NCBI GenBank assembly: GCA_031279915.1
Contig: JAITHO010000121.1
Span: forward strand, 1 to 19,493
DNA: 19,493 bases
Reading direction: 5' to 3'
From: Tannerellaceae bacterium
GTDB lineage: Bacteria; Bacteroidota; Bacteroidia; Bacteroidales; Tannerellaceae
The notes beneath the pieces are model-generated. The model had not been told where the DNA came from, did not search any database, and saw nothing but the letters and a program-made list of their open reading frames with translations. Below are positions 6,695-14,310 of the stretch, one piece after another (position 1 is the stretch's first letter; each line of letters opens with the position of its first letter). The translations under genes and the position numbers were made by a program.

Positions 6695-7822
6695 TTATAG
6701 ATGTAGGGATTGATAAATGCGGAGGATTTCGGATGCGATTCGGGCGTGGTCGAATTGCTTGACATATTCTTTGCCGGCTTCTTGCATTCGGCGGGCTAAT
6801 TGCTTGTCGTTTATGATGCGATTTAGTTGTCGAGCTAATGCGTTGGCGTCGTCAGGATGCACATAGATGGAGGCGGGGCCTCCGGCTTCTTCTAAGCAGG
6901 ATCCGCTTGAGGCTACGACCGGAACGCCGCAGGATAGCGCTTCTATTATCGGTATGCCGAATCCTTCGAAGCGGGATGGATAAACGAAGACGGTTGATAG
7001 TTTATAAATCGCCGGCAAATCGGCAAAGCTAACGGAGTTTAGGATGTGTAAGCGCGAGCATAATCCGTATTGCCGCGCATAACGTTCGATCTCCTGCTGG
7101 TACGGCGTGGATTTGCCGATGGCTACTAAATGGATGTCGTCGGCCAATTCTCGGAGAGCTTTCGCTGCAAGCAGTAGGTTTTTGCGCGGCTCAATGCTTC
7201 CGACGGATAATATGTAGCGACGGGGGAGGGCATATCGTTCTCGTACCTCCTGCTTCTTTTCCTCGGATACGGTTTGCTGGAATTGCGGATGGCATCCTTG
7301 GTAAACGACGGCGATTTTATCTTCGGGGATGGCAAAGAATGTTTGGATGTCGCGTTTGGTACATTCGCTTATGGCGATGATTTTGTTGGCGATGCGGCAG
7401 GCTTGCCGGAACTTCCAGCGATAGATTGCGCGGTCGATGGGCTTATAAAATTCAGGGTAGCGCATGAATATCAGATCGTGAATGCTGACTACGAACTTAA
7501 TATTCGATCGCCGAATCCCCACGGGCAGCTCGTTGCTGAGTCCGTGAAAGATGTCGATGCCCTTTTTCTTCAAATCTTTCCGAATAAATATGGTGCGCCA
7601 GATGGCTGGGAGAACTTTGCTGAGGCCGGAAGGATACGCGAAGGCTACATTCGTGCGCTCATGCAATATGCCTAAGCGGTCGTTGGGCTTACGTTTCGGA
7701 GCGAAGAGAATGTAGCGATTGTCGGGATAGTGGGCCGACAGAATTTCGAGTATGTAGCGGCTGTAATTGCCCAGGCCGGTATGGTTTTGGACGGCTCTTT
7801 TGGCGTCGAATCCTATATTCAT
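6695..7822 (-). CDS. GT4-family glycosyltransferase
   Basis: A 375-residue GT-B-fold retaining glycosyltransferase. It starts MNIGFDAKRAVQNHTGLGNY, the glycine-bearing N-terminal loop typical of mannosyltransferase-like GT4 enzymes. Other signatures are FHGLSNELP (92-100), SIHDLIF (113-119), ISECTKRDI (151-159), SVGSIEPRKNL (206-216) and the donor-site EX7E motif in FEGFGIPIIEALSCGVPV (285-302, E286 and E294). It acts on the cytoplasmic face of the membrane to extend a surface glycan. Neighbouring manC makes GDP-mannose likely as donor, but the sugar is not proven by sequence. Its start lies 33 bp after the GT2 gene, so the two are probably co-transcribed. Confidence 0.93.
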   Translation of the reverse strand: MNIGFDAKRAVQNHTGLGNYSRYILEILSAHYPDNRYILFAPKRKPNDRLGILHERTNVAFAYPSGLSKVLPAIWRTIFIRKDLKKKGIDIFHGLSNELPVGIRRSNIKFVVSIHDLIFMRYPEFYKPIDRAIYRWKFRQACRIANKIIAISECTKRDIQTFFAIPEDKIAVVYQGCHPQFQQTVSEEKKQEVRERYALPRRYILSVGSIEPRKNLLLAAKALRELADDIHLVAIGKSTPYQQEIERYARQYGLCSRLHILNSVSFADLPAIYKLSTVFVYPSRFEGFGIPIIEALSCGVPVVASSGSCLEEAGGPASIYVHPDDANALARQLNRIINDKQLARRMQEAGKEYVKQFDHARIASEILRIYQSLHL

Positions 7823-7855
7823 TCTTGCGTGTAATTAAAGTACATTGGGCAACCT

Positions 7856-8608
7856 TTATTGCTTGCCCCTGAGGCGTTGCCAGTAAATCACGAAATAGAG
7901 GCGGAGCAGAAAAACGTATTTCCGTACTCCCCTGTCGAGCTCTTTCACTACGGATATATTCTCCCTGAGGCCCTTTACGCGCTGCAGGTTTGAGATTCCG
8001 TGCAGATCGTAAATCGTCACAGCGAAATTGAGGCGCACGAAAGTCTGCTTGCCGTAATAGCACTGCTTGAAGAATTTAAAGTCGGACGAGAGGCGATAGT
8101 TTTCATCAAACAGATAGCGTTTCGCCACGGAGCTTCGCACGAAGGCGCTCTGGTGAGCAAAGTACATCCTATGGCGATTGCCGGGCGGTTGAGCCACTCG
8201 CTCGCTTAGCTGTCCTTCTATCTTCTCAACGTAAGTGTTGCCGTAAATAACATCCGGCTGCTCCGGCAAGCGCGCTGTTTCTCTCATCACCATGCTGATA
8301 GTATCCGGGCCGACAAAGCAGTCGCCGGCATTGAGGAAGCATATCCATTCGCCCGAGGCCATCCGGATGCCTTTGTTCATCGCCTGATATATTCCATCAT
8401 CTTTTTCGGAGATCCAGGCCGTGATCCAGGAACTGCATTCCTGGATCACTCCGACGGTACCGTCGGAGGAGCCTCCGTCTACTACTATATATTCGATGCT
8501 GTTATAATCCTGACTTGCTACGTTTCGGATGGTTTTTGCGATATTCTCTTTCGCGTTATATACTACCGTAACTATGGTTACTAAAGGCTGTGCCGACAAT
8601 TGATTCAT
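7856..8608 (-). CDS. GT2-family glycosyltransferase
   Basis: A 250-residue GT-A-fold enzyme of the WcaA/colanic-acid-like GT2 group. Signatures: VTIVTVVYNAKENIAKTI (10-27), YIVVDGGSSDGT (40-51), the DxD-like region SEKDDGIYQAMNKGIRMASG (67-86), FLNAGDCF (91-98), and a later FAHQSAFVR (150-158). There is no transmembrane segment beyond a mildly hydrophobic C-terminus (YVFLLRLYFVIYW). The role is transfer of a sugar from a nucleotide donor in surface polysaccharide or glycan synthesis; donor and acceptor are unknown. It is the first gene of the leftward glycan set (GT2, GT4, manC, phosphoesterase) and lies divergent to padR. Confidence 0.93.
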   Translation of the reverse strand: MNQLSAQPLVTIVTVVYNAKENIAKTIRNVASQDYNSIEYIVVDGGSSDGTVGVIQECSSWITAWISEKDDGIYQAMNKGIRMASGEWICFLNAGDCFVGPDTISMVMRETARLPEQPDVIYGNTYVEKIEGQLSERVAQPPGNRHRMYFAHQSAFVRSSVAKRYLFDENYRLSSDFKFFKQCYYGKQTFVRLNFAVTIYDLHGISNLQRVKGLRENISVVKELDRGVRKYVFLLRLYFVIYWQRLRGKQ

Positions 8609-8646
8609 ATTTCCATAATGATATTAATGATTGATGTGCTGGATTG

Positions 8647-8654
8647 CAAAAATA
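8647..8654 (-). promoter_or_regulatory. Probable -7 box for the GT2-GT4 transcript
   Basis: TATTTTTG on the minus strand (8654 to 8647) matches TAnnTTTG exactly and would start transcription about 32 nt before the GT2 ATG. The -33 position holds no good TTTG, so the promoter is tentative. Confidence 0.4.
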
Positions 8655-8735
8655 AAAGAATGCAGGGATATGTCATCCGACTTGAGGCCGCGCCTCTTGA
8701 GTTGTATAGTATCGCCGGCCAACTTAGTAGTTTGT

Positions 8736-8767
8736 ATTGCATAGTATATTGCATCCTGCTATATTTG
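8736..8767 (+). promoter_or_regulatory. Promoter of the padR-pspC operon
   Basis: TATATTTG (8760-8767) is an exact match to the Bacteroides -7 box, and ATTG (8736-8739) is one base off the -33 TTTG, with 20 bp between them. Transcription would begin near 8774, about 19 nt before the padR ATG. Confidence 0.55.
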
Positions 8768-8792
8768 CGGCATCATCAAAATATATTACTGA

Positions 8793-9134
8793 ATGAATGC
8801 AGAAAACGTTAAATCACAAATGCGGAAGGGGATACTCGAATATTGTATCCTTTTACTCCTGAGCAAGGAAAAAGCTTACAGCTCCGATATAATGCAGAAG
8901 CTGCAAGCAGCAAGGCTCATTGTTGTTGAAGGCACCCTCTATCCTTTGCTAACTCGGCTAAAAAACAGTGAGCTGCTGGCTTACCACTGGATAGAATCTA
9001 CCCAAGGACCGCCAAGGAAGTATTACGAGCTAACGGATAAGGGAAAGGCCTTTCTGAACGAGCTCGAATCATCATGGACGGAGCTACATAATACTATCAG
9101 TCACATCAAAAACAAACAAATTAATAACTCATAA
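8793..9134 (+). CDS. PadR-family transcriptional regulator
   Basis: A 113-residue winged-helix protein of the short PadR class. The N-terminal helix QMRKGILEYCILLLLS (9-24), the HTH region (AYSSDIMQKL, 28-37), the recognition helix VVEGTLYPLLTRL (44-56) and the wing GPPRKYYELTDKGKAFL (72-88) are all in place. Such proteins bind DNA as dimers and usually repress their own operon. It is followed after only 4 nt by the PspC-domain gene, a pairing common in Bacteroidota, so the likely job is control of that membrane protein in envelope stress. The effector is unknown. Confidence 0.93.
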   Translation: MNAENVKSQMRKGILEYCILLLLSKEKAYSSDIMQKLQAARLIVVEGTLYPLLTRLKNSELLAYHWIESTQGPPRKYYELTDKGKAFLNELESSWTELHNTISHIKNKQINNS

Positions 9135-9138
9135 GACG

Positions 9139-10248
9139 ATGAAAAAGACGCTTACAGTGAACCTGGGGGGCACAGTTTTTAACATTGACGAAGATGCCTT
9201 CCAACTGCTGGAGAAATATCTGGCAAACCTTAAAGTACATTTCAGCCGAGAAGACGGTACCGACGAGATATTGAGCGACTTTGAGCTGCGTATCTCCGAA
9301 ATCCTTAGCGACAAAATCCGCGCCGGATATAACGTTATCACTATTGACGACGTCGAAGCCGTTATCAAGCGCATGGGTAAAGTGGAAGACTTATGCGAGA
9401 ACGACTTCCGAGATGACGACAGCAAGAAGACCCAAAGCTCCGCCGGCAGCCAGCAGCAGCCACGAGGCGAACGGATCGGACGCCGCCTCTTTCGCAACGA
9501 AGACGATAAGATGCTCGGAGGCGTTTGCAGCGGATTGGCCGCTTACATGGGATGGGATCCAACGCCGGTGCGGCTGCTGGCTTTCGTGCTAATATTCGTT
9601 TGGGCCGTTTCCATCCCGATTTACATTGTGCTTTGGATGCTTGTGCCGCCGGCTCGCACTGCTACCGAAAAGCTGCAGATGAGAGGCGAAAACGTTACGG
9701 TGGAGAACATCGGCAAAACCGTGACCGATGGCTTCGAAAAGCTTTCCTCGAAGATGAACGAGTTTGCCAAGTCGGAGAAATCGCGCAGCTCCATGCAAAG
9801 GTTTGCCGACGTCGTTGTGGAGCTGATTGGGATAGCTCTGAAGTGCATAGGAATATTGATTGGGGTGGCGCTGCTGCCGGCGCTGATTGTAATTGTCGTT
9901 TCGCTGTTCTTTGCCTTTCTCGGACTGATGATAGGCGCCATAAGCGGCAGTTTCGGCCTCCTCTCGCACTTGATGCCTTCGCTCGACTGGAGCCATCTTG
10001 GCAATAACTCTCTTTGGGGCCTAACGCTGCTCGCTATCTTCGGAATCCTGCTGGTGGGCATTCCTTTGGCCGGGCTGTTGCATGGCATTCTCTCCGCAAT
10101 ATTCAAGTGGAAGCCATGGAGCGAAGCCACCAAGTGGGCCATGTTGATCCTGTGGTTCATAGCCCTTGTGTTCGGCATCATTATAGCGGCTCACTACGGA
10201 TATATCTGGGAGCAATGGGGATGGCGCTTCTGGAGGTATATGTATTAG
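9139..10248 (+). CDS. PspC-domain membrane protein
   Basis: A 369-residue protein. Residues 1-95 are a soluble acidic region (MKKTLTVNLGGTVFNIDED onward, with FELRISEILSDK) typical of Bacteroidota PspC proteins. A Q/S-rich linker (95-112) leads to the PspC domain (about 115-172: RRLFRNEDDKMLGGVCSGLA, then a membrane helix to LWMLVPPA). A charged segment (175-220) follows. Further membrane helices are around 228-268, 293-318 and 333-352. The C-terminus is aromatic (WEQWGWRFWRYMY). PspC domains are tied to phage-shock or envelope-stress responses in E. coli; the role here is inferred. It shares a promoter with padR and ends before a strong terminator. Confidence 0.92.
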   Translation: MKKTLTVNLGGTVFNIDEDAFQLLEKYLANLKVHFSREDGTDEILSDFELRISEILSDKIRAGYNVITIDDVEAVIKRMGKVEDLCENDFRDDDSKKTQSSAGSQQQPRGERIGRRLFRNEDDKMLGGVCSGLAAYMGWDPTPVRLLAFVLIFVWAVSIPIYIVLWMLVPPARTATEKLQMRGENVTVENIGKTVTDGFEKLSSKMNEFAKSEKSRSSMQRFADVVVELIGIALKCIGILIGVALLPALIVIVVSLFFAFLGLMIGAISGSFGLLSHLMPSLDWSHLGNNSLWGLTLLAIFGILLVGIPLAGLLHGILSAIFKWKPWSEATKWAMLILWFIALVFGIIIAAHYGYIWEQWGWRFWRYMY

Positions 10249-10326
10249 GAAAAAACGTTGGGCTTTGATTTGATTGAGATAGGGAAATCCGTCGACATCT
10301 GTCGGGATACATAACTTTCGCACGCA

Positions 10327-10366
10327 CGGCTCCGTCGACATTTATTCGATGGAGCCGATTTTTTTT
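10327..10366 (+). terminator. Strong intrinsic terminator of padR-pspC
   Basis: CGGCTCCGTCGA (10327-10338) pairs with TCGATGGAGCCG (10346-10357), a 12-bp stem with one G-T pair and a 7-nt loop, followed by a T-run (10359-10366). It lies about 80 nt after the pspC stop. Its loop side (GTCGACATTTATTCGA) resembles the repeat core further on (ACCGACATTTATCGA at 10666-10680), so the terminator may belong to the same repeat family. Confidence 0.85.
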
Positions 10367-10367
10367 G

Positions 10368-10531
10368 CGGAGCTTTCGACTTTTGTTGGTGATACCGATT
10401 CGCCGGTACGGAGCTTTCGTTTTTTGTCGGTGCGACTGATTCGCCGGCAGGGAGCTTTCGACAAATATCGGTGGCCCCAAAAAATTGTAACGGAGCTTTC
10501 GACAAATATCGGAGTATACAAATTTCACGAT
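10368..10531. repeat. Four direct repeats at 41-bp spacing
   Basis: Units begin at 10368, 10409, 10450 and 10491. Each opens with CGGAGCTTTCG (the third has G for the first C). Units 1 and 2 continue to GATTCGCCGG; units 3 and 4 continue with ACAAATATCGG. A fifth copy of the opening sequence is at 10699. The spacing is exact although the unit tails differ. Confidence 0.85.
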
Positions 10532-10694
10532 TTTGGGGCTCCGAAGGCTATCGAAACCTCCGGCCAGAAATTTTGGAGCTTCTGCGCTTTATCGAGCTTA
10601 ACAAATTTCCCAAATCCATTGAATTAATAGTTGTCGAAAGCTCCGTTACAATTTTTTTTGGGCCACCGACATTTATCGAAAGCTTCCCGCCGGC
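10443..10694. repeat. Long inverted repeat, 63-bp arms
   Basis: The left arm (10443-10505) begins GCCGGCAGGGAGCTTTCGAC and the right arm (10631-10694) ends CGAAAGCTTCCCGCCGGC. By hand alignment the arms agree at about 57-58 of 63 positions with one indel in the A-run. The spacer is 10506-10630 (125 nt). The left arm spans repeat units 3 and 4, so the right arm is an inverted copy of two units. Transcripts from either strand could fold into a very long hairpin. Confidence 0.85.
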
Positions 10695-10735
10695 AAAACG
10701 GAGCTTTCGACAAGTATCGAAGCGGTGAAAATGTT

Positions 10736-10760
10736 GAGGGGGGCAAAAAACGAAGCCCTC
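10736..10760 (-). terminator. Possible terminator of the fucosidase operon
   Basis: GAGGG (10736-10740) pairs with CCCTC (10756-10760), lying 8 nt past the amidohydrolase stop codon. The loop carries the A/T tract and no T-run follows on the minus strand, so termination is plausible but weak. Confidence 0.35.
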
Positions 10761-10767
10761 TTTATTA

Positions 10768-11685
10768 TCACTCCAGCATATTTTTCACGTAGGGCATGTT
10801 GGGGAGAGGGCCGAAGCCGTAAAATTCTTGGGCATTGGCTCCAAGGAACAGTCGCTTCTCGGCATCAGTGAGCAATGGGCTGCGCCGAACGAAGTCGTAC
10901 GACATCAGGTAGGTGATAGCAACCATCGTGCGCGGATAATCGGAACCCCACATCAGCTTCTCGAAGCCTACAAGCTCGGCGGCCTCAAGTATGGCCCTAA
11001 CGGCGCCCTCGTATGGATAAAACTCCTCGTGAAAGAGCCAGGTGATGCCGCCGGATTCGATACGGACGTTGGGGTGACGGGCCAGCTTGATTTGCTCCTG
11101 CCAGCCGGGCCGACCAACCATGCCGAAGTGCCCGACGGCTATCCGCAGCTCCGGATATTCGGATATAACTTCCTCCATCTCCCCAACTTGCTCGGCCCCA
11201 TCGGCAAGATCTATCGAGAGGATGAGGCCACGACTGTTCAGCATCCCAAACAACTGCATCATCTCGGCAGAGGTAAGGCGAATCCGCCGATCGGCCATGA
11301 TAAGCCTGCCGGCCGGAATCTTAAGCGCCCGGAATCCTGCATCAATCACCTCCTCGGCCTCTGAAATAAAGCTCGAACGCCGAGCGTCAACCAGGCCGCA
11401 GCAGAGGAAGCGATCGGGATACCGTCGCTGCACTTCGCTCAGATAGTCGTTTTGCGAGCCGTCGATGTACTCCTGGGTGATGACGGCGGCGGATACCTGG
11501 GCGTAGTCCATGTTAGACAGCAGAGCTTCGGCTGTGTTGCTGCCGTCGAGCATAAAGGGCGGCATCATTTGCCTCACTTCGTTGATGAAGAAAGCCCGCC
11601 CGCGGTCGAGGCTGTAAATGGCTTGGCCTTCGATTTCGCCCGATTGCCGCAGCCAGAGGTGAGCATGAGCGTCGATGATAGTCAT
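10768..11685 (-). CDS. Amidohydrolase-2 family protein, probable L-fuconolactonase
   Basis: A 305-residue TIM-barrel metal-dependent hydrolase of the amidohydrolase-2 group (the family that includes fuconolactonases). It begins MTIIDAHAHLW with the HxH metal motif at residues 7 and 9; VGHFGM (184-189) supplies the later His and WGSDYPRT (246-253) the catalytic Asp. The ATG at 11685 was chosen because it overlaps the stop of the aldo/keto reductase gene as ATGA; an upstream ATG at 11697 would add four residues. Given the fucosidase and sugar dehydrogenase upstream in the same operon, hydrolysis of L-fucono-lactone to L-fuconate is the best guess. This is context-based; the fold alone allows other lactones or decarboxylation substrates. 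Confidence 0.85.
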   Translation of the reverse strand: MTIIDAHAHLWLRQSGEIEGQAIYSLDRGRAFFINEVRQMMPPFMLDGSNTAEALLSNMDYAQVSAAVITQEYIDGSQNDYLSEVQRRYPDRFLCCGLVDARRSSFISEAEEVIDAGFRALKIPAGRLIMADRRIRLTSAEMMQLFGMLNSRGLILSIDLADGAEQVGEMEEVISEYPELRIAVGHFGMVGRPGWQEQIKLARHPNVRIESGGITWLFHEEFYPYEGAVRAILEAAELVGFEKLMWGSDYPRTMVAITYLMSYDFVRRSPLLTDAEKRLFLGANAQEFYGFGPLPNMPYVKNMLE

Positions 11686-12617
11686 GAGTTGAGCCATGTG
11701 TCGCGGAAGGCCGGTTCGAGAATGTGCCGCACTGCGGCGAGCAGCTCAGCGTTGATCTCCTCCGCAATGCTTGAGATGTTTCTCTCCACAGCCTCCGCTC
11801 GCGTGGTGCTGAAAAGTGTGGTGGCGATGCGCGGATTGCCAACGGCGAATTGCAGAGCCAAAGCCTCTATCGACTTGCCTTCGGAGGCGCAATATTCGGC
11901 CGCCTCCGCACACAGCCTCCGCAAAGGCGCCGGAGCCGGATGCCATGAGGGAGCCCCACGGCTTGTTAGCAATCCCATGGAGAAGGGCGAGGCATTGATC
12001 ACCCCTATGCCCTTCGATTCGAAGTAATCCAGATAGTCGAGCAGCGCATCGTCGTTCAGGCAATAATGGCAGAAGGATAGCACGCTCTCAACCGTTCCCG
12101 CCGGCACGTGGTCAATAACGTAGCGGAAATGGCGCAAGTTGAGGTTAGTGATTCCAACGTGCCCCACTGTCCCATCGTTGCGCAGCTCCACGAGCGCGGG
12201 CAGCGTTTCGTTGCATACTTGCCGCAGGTCGGCAAACTCAATGTCGTGCACGTTAATCAGGTCGATGTAGTCAACCCCGAGCCTCTCCATGCTCTCGAAA
12301 ACGCTGCGGCGGGCGCGCTCGGCCGAGTAATCCCACAGGTTGCGGCCATCGGCTCCGTATCGGCCTACTTTGGTCGACAGATAATACTTGCTTCGATTAA
12401 TTTCCCTCAAAGCCTTTCCCAGCAGCGCCTCCGCCTTGTAGTGGCCGTAGTATGGAGATACGTCGATGAAGTTGATGCCATGCTCAACGGCTGCGTGCAC
12501 GGCCTTTATCCCCGCCGATTCCTCAAGCTCGTGGAAAACGCCGCCCAGCGAGGATGCGCCCAGCGAGAGGGCCGAGAGCTTCATCCCCGTTCGCCCTAAA
12601 TCTCTATACACCATCAT
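11682..12617 (-). CDS. Aldo/keto reductase, probable L-fucose (L-galactose-type) dehydrogenase
   Basis: A 311-residue NAD(P)-dependent aldo/keto reductase. The AKR tetrad is visible as D52 and Y57 (INFIDVSPYYGHY, 48-60), K83 (LSTKVGRYG) and H124 (INVHDIEF, 121-128). The stretches SFCHYCLNDDALLDYL (181-196) and ASPFSMGLLTSRGAPSWHPA (209-228) strongly recall plant L-galactose dehydrogenase, from memory. L-fucose is 6-deoxy-L-galactose, so oxidation of L-fucose to L-fucono-lactone fits, especially between a fucosidase and a lactonase-type hydrolase. The ATG at 12617 overlaps the fucosidase stop as ATGA, and its own stop overlaps the next gene, so translation is probably coupled. No signal peptide; cytoplasmic. 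Confidence 0.9.
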   Translation of the reverse strand: MMVYRDLGRTGMKLSALSLGASSLGGVFHELEESAGIKAVHAAVEHGINFIDVSPYYGHYKAEALLGKALREINRSKYYLSTKVGRYGADGRNLWDYSAERARRSVFESMERLGVDYIDLINVHDIEFADLRQVCNETLPALVELRNDGTVGHVGITNLNLRHFRYVIDHVPAGTVESVLSFCHYCLNDDALLDYLDYFESKGIGVINASPFSMGLLTSRGAPSWHPAPAPLRRLCAEAAEYCASEGKSIEALALQFAVGNPRIATTLFSTTRAEAVERNISSIAEEINAELLAAVRHILEPAFRDTWLNS

Positions 12618-14167
12618 GAGCCATGTTTGAAGGGGATGTCGATCATCTCCGATTCCAAGCCCTCGCCGGCAGGTTTATCGAAGTCGATGCGAAGGGAGCA
12701 GGCATAATCGCAGGGCATCTCCTTCGGGAATGTAATCCGAAGGCCTTCGGGGGTGAGTTCCCAGGCAATCTCCGCCTCCGATCCGAGCATGCGCACCGAC
12801 TGAATCTTGGCCTCGCCGATGTTTTCAGGCGTGAGCGTTCGGATGAGAGTTCCCGCCTCCTTGCAGCTCAGAACGATTGCGTACAGCGCGTTCCCTTTAG
12901 CGGTGAATCGTATATCGCGGGCCGTGTAGGGCGTAGCAGTGTTGTCGGTGAAAGATCCGGCGGTTCCCAAATTATCACCTTCGCCATGGCGTTTCCAGCA
13001 TCTGGTTCCGTAGATAGCGTCGCCGTTAACCTTCAGCCATCGACCGATGGCCAGCAGAACGGCTGTTTGCTCGTCGGTGATCGTTCCGTCGGCTCTGGGG
13101 CCGATGTTCAGAAGCAAGTTGCCGTTCTTGCTCACGATGTCGATGAGGTCGTGAACGATCTGCTCCGGACTTTTATTCTCCTCCCCTTCAGTAAAGCACC
13201 ACGAATGTTTGCCCACCGAAGTATCCGTTTGCCAGGGAAACTTACGCATGCTGTCGAGCTTGCCGCGCTCAACATCGCCCACCTGAATATTTGTAGGATA
13301 ACCCGACTTGGTATTAACCGCCACTCCCTTTCCCCAGTCAATAGCAGAGTTATAATAGTAGGCAAGAAACATATTGAAGTATGGGCGGATAACATCCGAA
13401 TCCACCGTCCAGTCGAACCAAAAGAGCTGCGGATGATATTTGTCGATAAGCTCTCTGACATGGGCAAGCCAGTCCAGAGCCACCGCCTCGTCGTAATCCT
13501 TATCTCCCCCCGCCAGCCTGAATCCGTAGAGCGAGATGGTCGAATCCTGAACGTCGGAAGCGAACTTCATTCCCTGATTATAAAACCAGGCGTTCTCCAG
13601 GCGATGGCTCGACAGTCCGAACACAATACCATGACGCTCCGCCGCAGCCTTAAGCTCCCCAACAATATCCCGCATCGGCCCCATCTTGACCGAGTTCCAC
13701 GGATTGCGATCGGAAGCGTACATCGAAAATCCGTCGTGATGCTCAGCCACCGGAACCACATACCGCGCGCCCGAAGCCTCGAAAAGCCGCATCCACTCCT
13801 CCGCATCAAACTTCTCAGCCCTGAACATCGGAATGAAATCCTTGTAACCGAACTTATCCTGCGACCCATACTTCTCCACATGATGAGCAAAAACCCTGTG
13901 CCCGGAGCTATACATATTGCGCGGATACCATTCATTATCGAAAGCCGGCACCGCATACACTCCCCAATGGATAAAGATGCCAAACTTGGCATCCGCGAAC
14001 CATTCCGGAAAAGCATACTTAGCCCCAATACTGTCCCAGTCAGCGCAAAACACCGAAGTCCCTCGCGAGCTGACCGTCGATCTAACATCTTGTTTCATTG
14101 TTCCGGGCCCACTACATCCGCCCAGCATCACAGCCATAAAGACAGCCGTTGCAATAAATACTCTCAT
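12614..14167 (-). CDS. GH29 alpha-L-fucosidase, lipoprotein
   Basis: A 517-residue glycoside hydrolase family 29 enzyme that removes L-fucose from glycans with retention of configuration. The chosen start MRVFIATAVFMAVMLGGC gives a lipoprotein signal with lipobox LGGC (Cys18); the frame is open 25 codons further upstream, but that stretch crosses the promoter. GH29 signatures: WFADAKFGIFIHWGVYAVPA (56-75), VVPVAEHHDGFSMY (137-150), LFWFDW (248-253, with D252 the likely nucleophile) and NGNLLLNIGPRADG (348-361). The acid/base residue cannot be placed with confidence. A C-terminal beta-sandwich follows from about 415. It heads the three-gene operon and probably acts in the periplasm or at the outer membrane. 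Confidence 0.95.
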   Translation of the reverse strand: MRVFIATAVFMAVMLGGCSGPGTMKQDVRSTVSSRGTSVFCADWDSIGAKYAFPEWFADAKFGIFIHWGVYAVPAFDNEWYPRNMYSSGHRVFAHHVEKYGSQDKFGYKDFIPMFRAEKFDAEEWMRLFEASGARYVVPVAEHHDGFSMYASDRNPWNSVKMGPMRDIVGELKAAAERHGIVFGLSSHRLENAWFYNQGMKFASDVQDSTISLYGFRLAGGDKDYDEAVALDWLAHVRELIDKYHPQLFWFDWTVDSDVIRPYFNMFLAYYYNSAIDWGKGVAVNTKSGYPTNIQVGDVERGKLDSMRKFPWQTDTSVGKHSWCFTEGEENKSPEQIVHDLIDIVSKNGNLLLNIGPRADGTITDEQTAVLLAIGRWLKVNGDAIYGTRCWKRHGEGDNLGTAGSFTDNTATPYTARDIRFTAKGNALYAIVLSCKEAGTLIRTLTPENIGEAKIQSVRMLGSEAEIAWELTPEGLRITFPKEMPCDYACSLRIDFDKPAGEGLESEMIDIPFKHGS

Positions 14168-14190
14168 AATAATATTGAATTTAATTTCCG

Positions 14191-14198
14191 CAAATATA
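14191..14198 (-). promoter_or_regulatory. -7 box of the fucosidase operon
   Basis: TATATTTG on the minus strand (14198 to 14191) matches TAnnTTTG exactly. Transcription would begin near 14184, about 17 nt before the chosen fucosidase ATG at 14167, which supports that start over the upstream one. The -33 region has no good TTTG, which would suit a promoter needing an activator. Confidence 0.5.
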
Positions 14199-14310
14199 AT
14201 CCTTAGGGATGGAAAAACACGAAGAGATAGAGAATGTCGCAAAACTTTTTTGAGGAGGAAATCATGGGCTTGGAAGTGTATTTTTCGTTCAGCAGTATTT
14301 ATTTTGCTTT

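Larger units (their letters stand above)
10249..10767. other. 519-bp non-coding region with terminator and repeat cluster
   Basis: No convincing gene lies here; the open frames are short and run through repeats. The stretch holds the padR-pspC terminator (10327-10366), four direct units spaced exactly 41 bp (10368-10531), one arm of a long inverted repeat overlapping them (10443-10505), a spacer, the other arm (10631-10694), a further copy of CGGAGCTTTCGAC (10699-10711) and a small hairpin before the amidohydrolase stop (10736-10760). Because 41 is not a multiple of 3, the repeats are unlikely to be coding. Confidence 0.8.

Noticed and set aside
10368..10531. CRISPR-like array with 41-bp spacing
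   Set aside because: The shared part is only 11-13 bp, the intervening sequence is partly shared between units, and inverted copies follow; no cas genes are nearby.
10349..10728. Short open frames (about 85-92 codons) in the repeat cluster
   Set aside because: They run through repeats whose 41-bp period shifts frame and show no protein-like features.
10828..12027. Plus-strand open frames of 178 and 191 codons across the amidohydrolase and reductase genes
   Set aside because: Both are antisense to genes with intact catalytic motifs and have no protein-like features of their own.
12623..14206. A 527-codon open frame on the plus strand covering the whole fucosidase gene
   Set aside because: It is antisense to a clear GH29 enzyme, shows no recognisable domain, and arises from codon bias in a GC-richer gene. 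It is best seen as a shadow frame.
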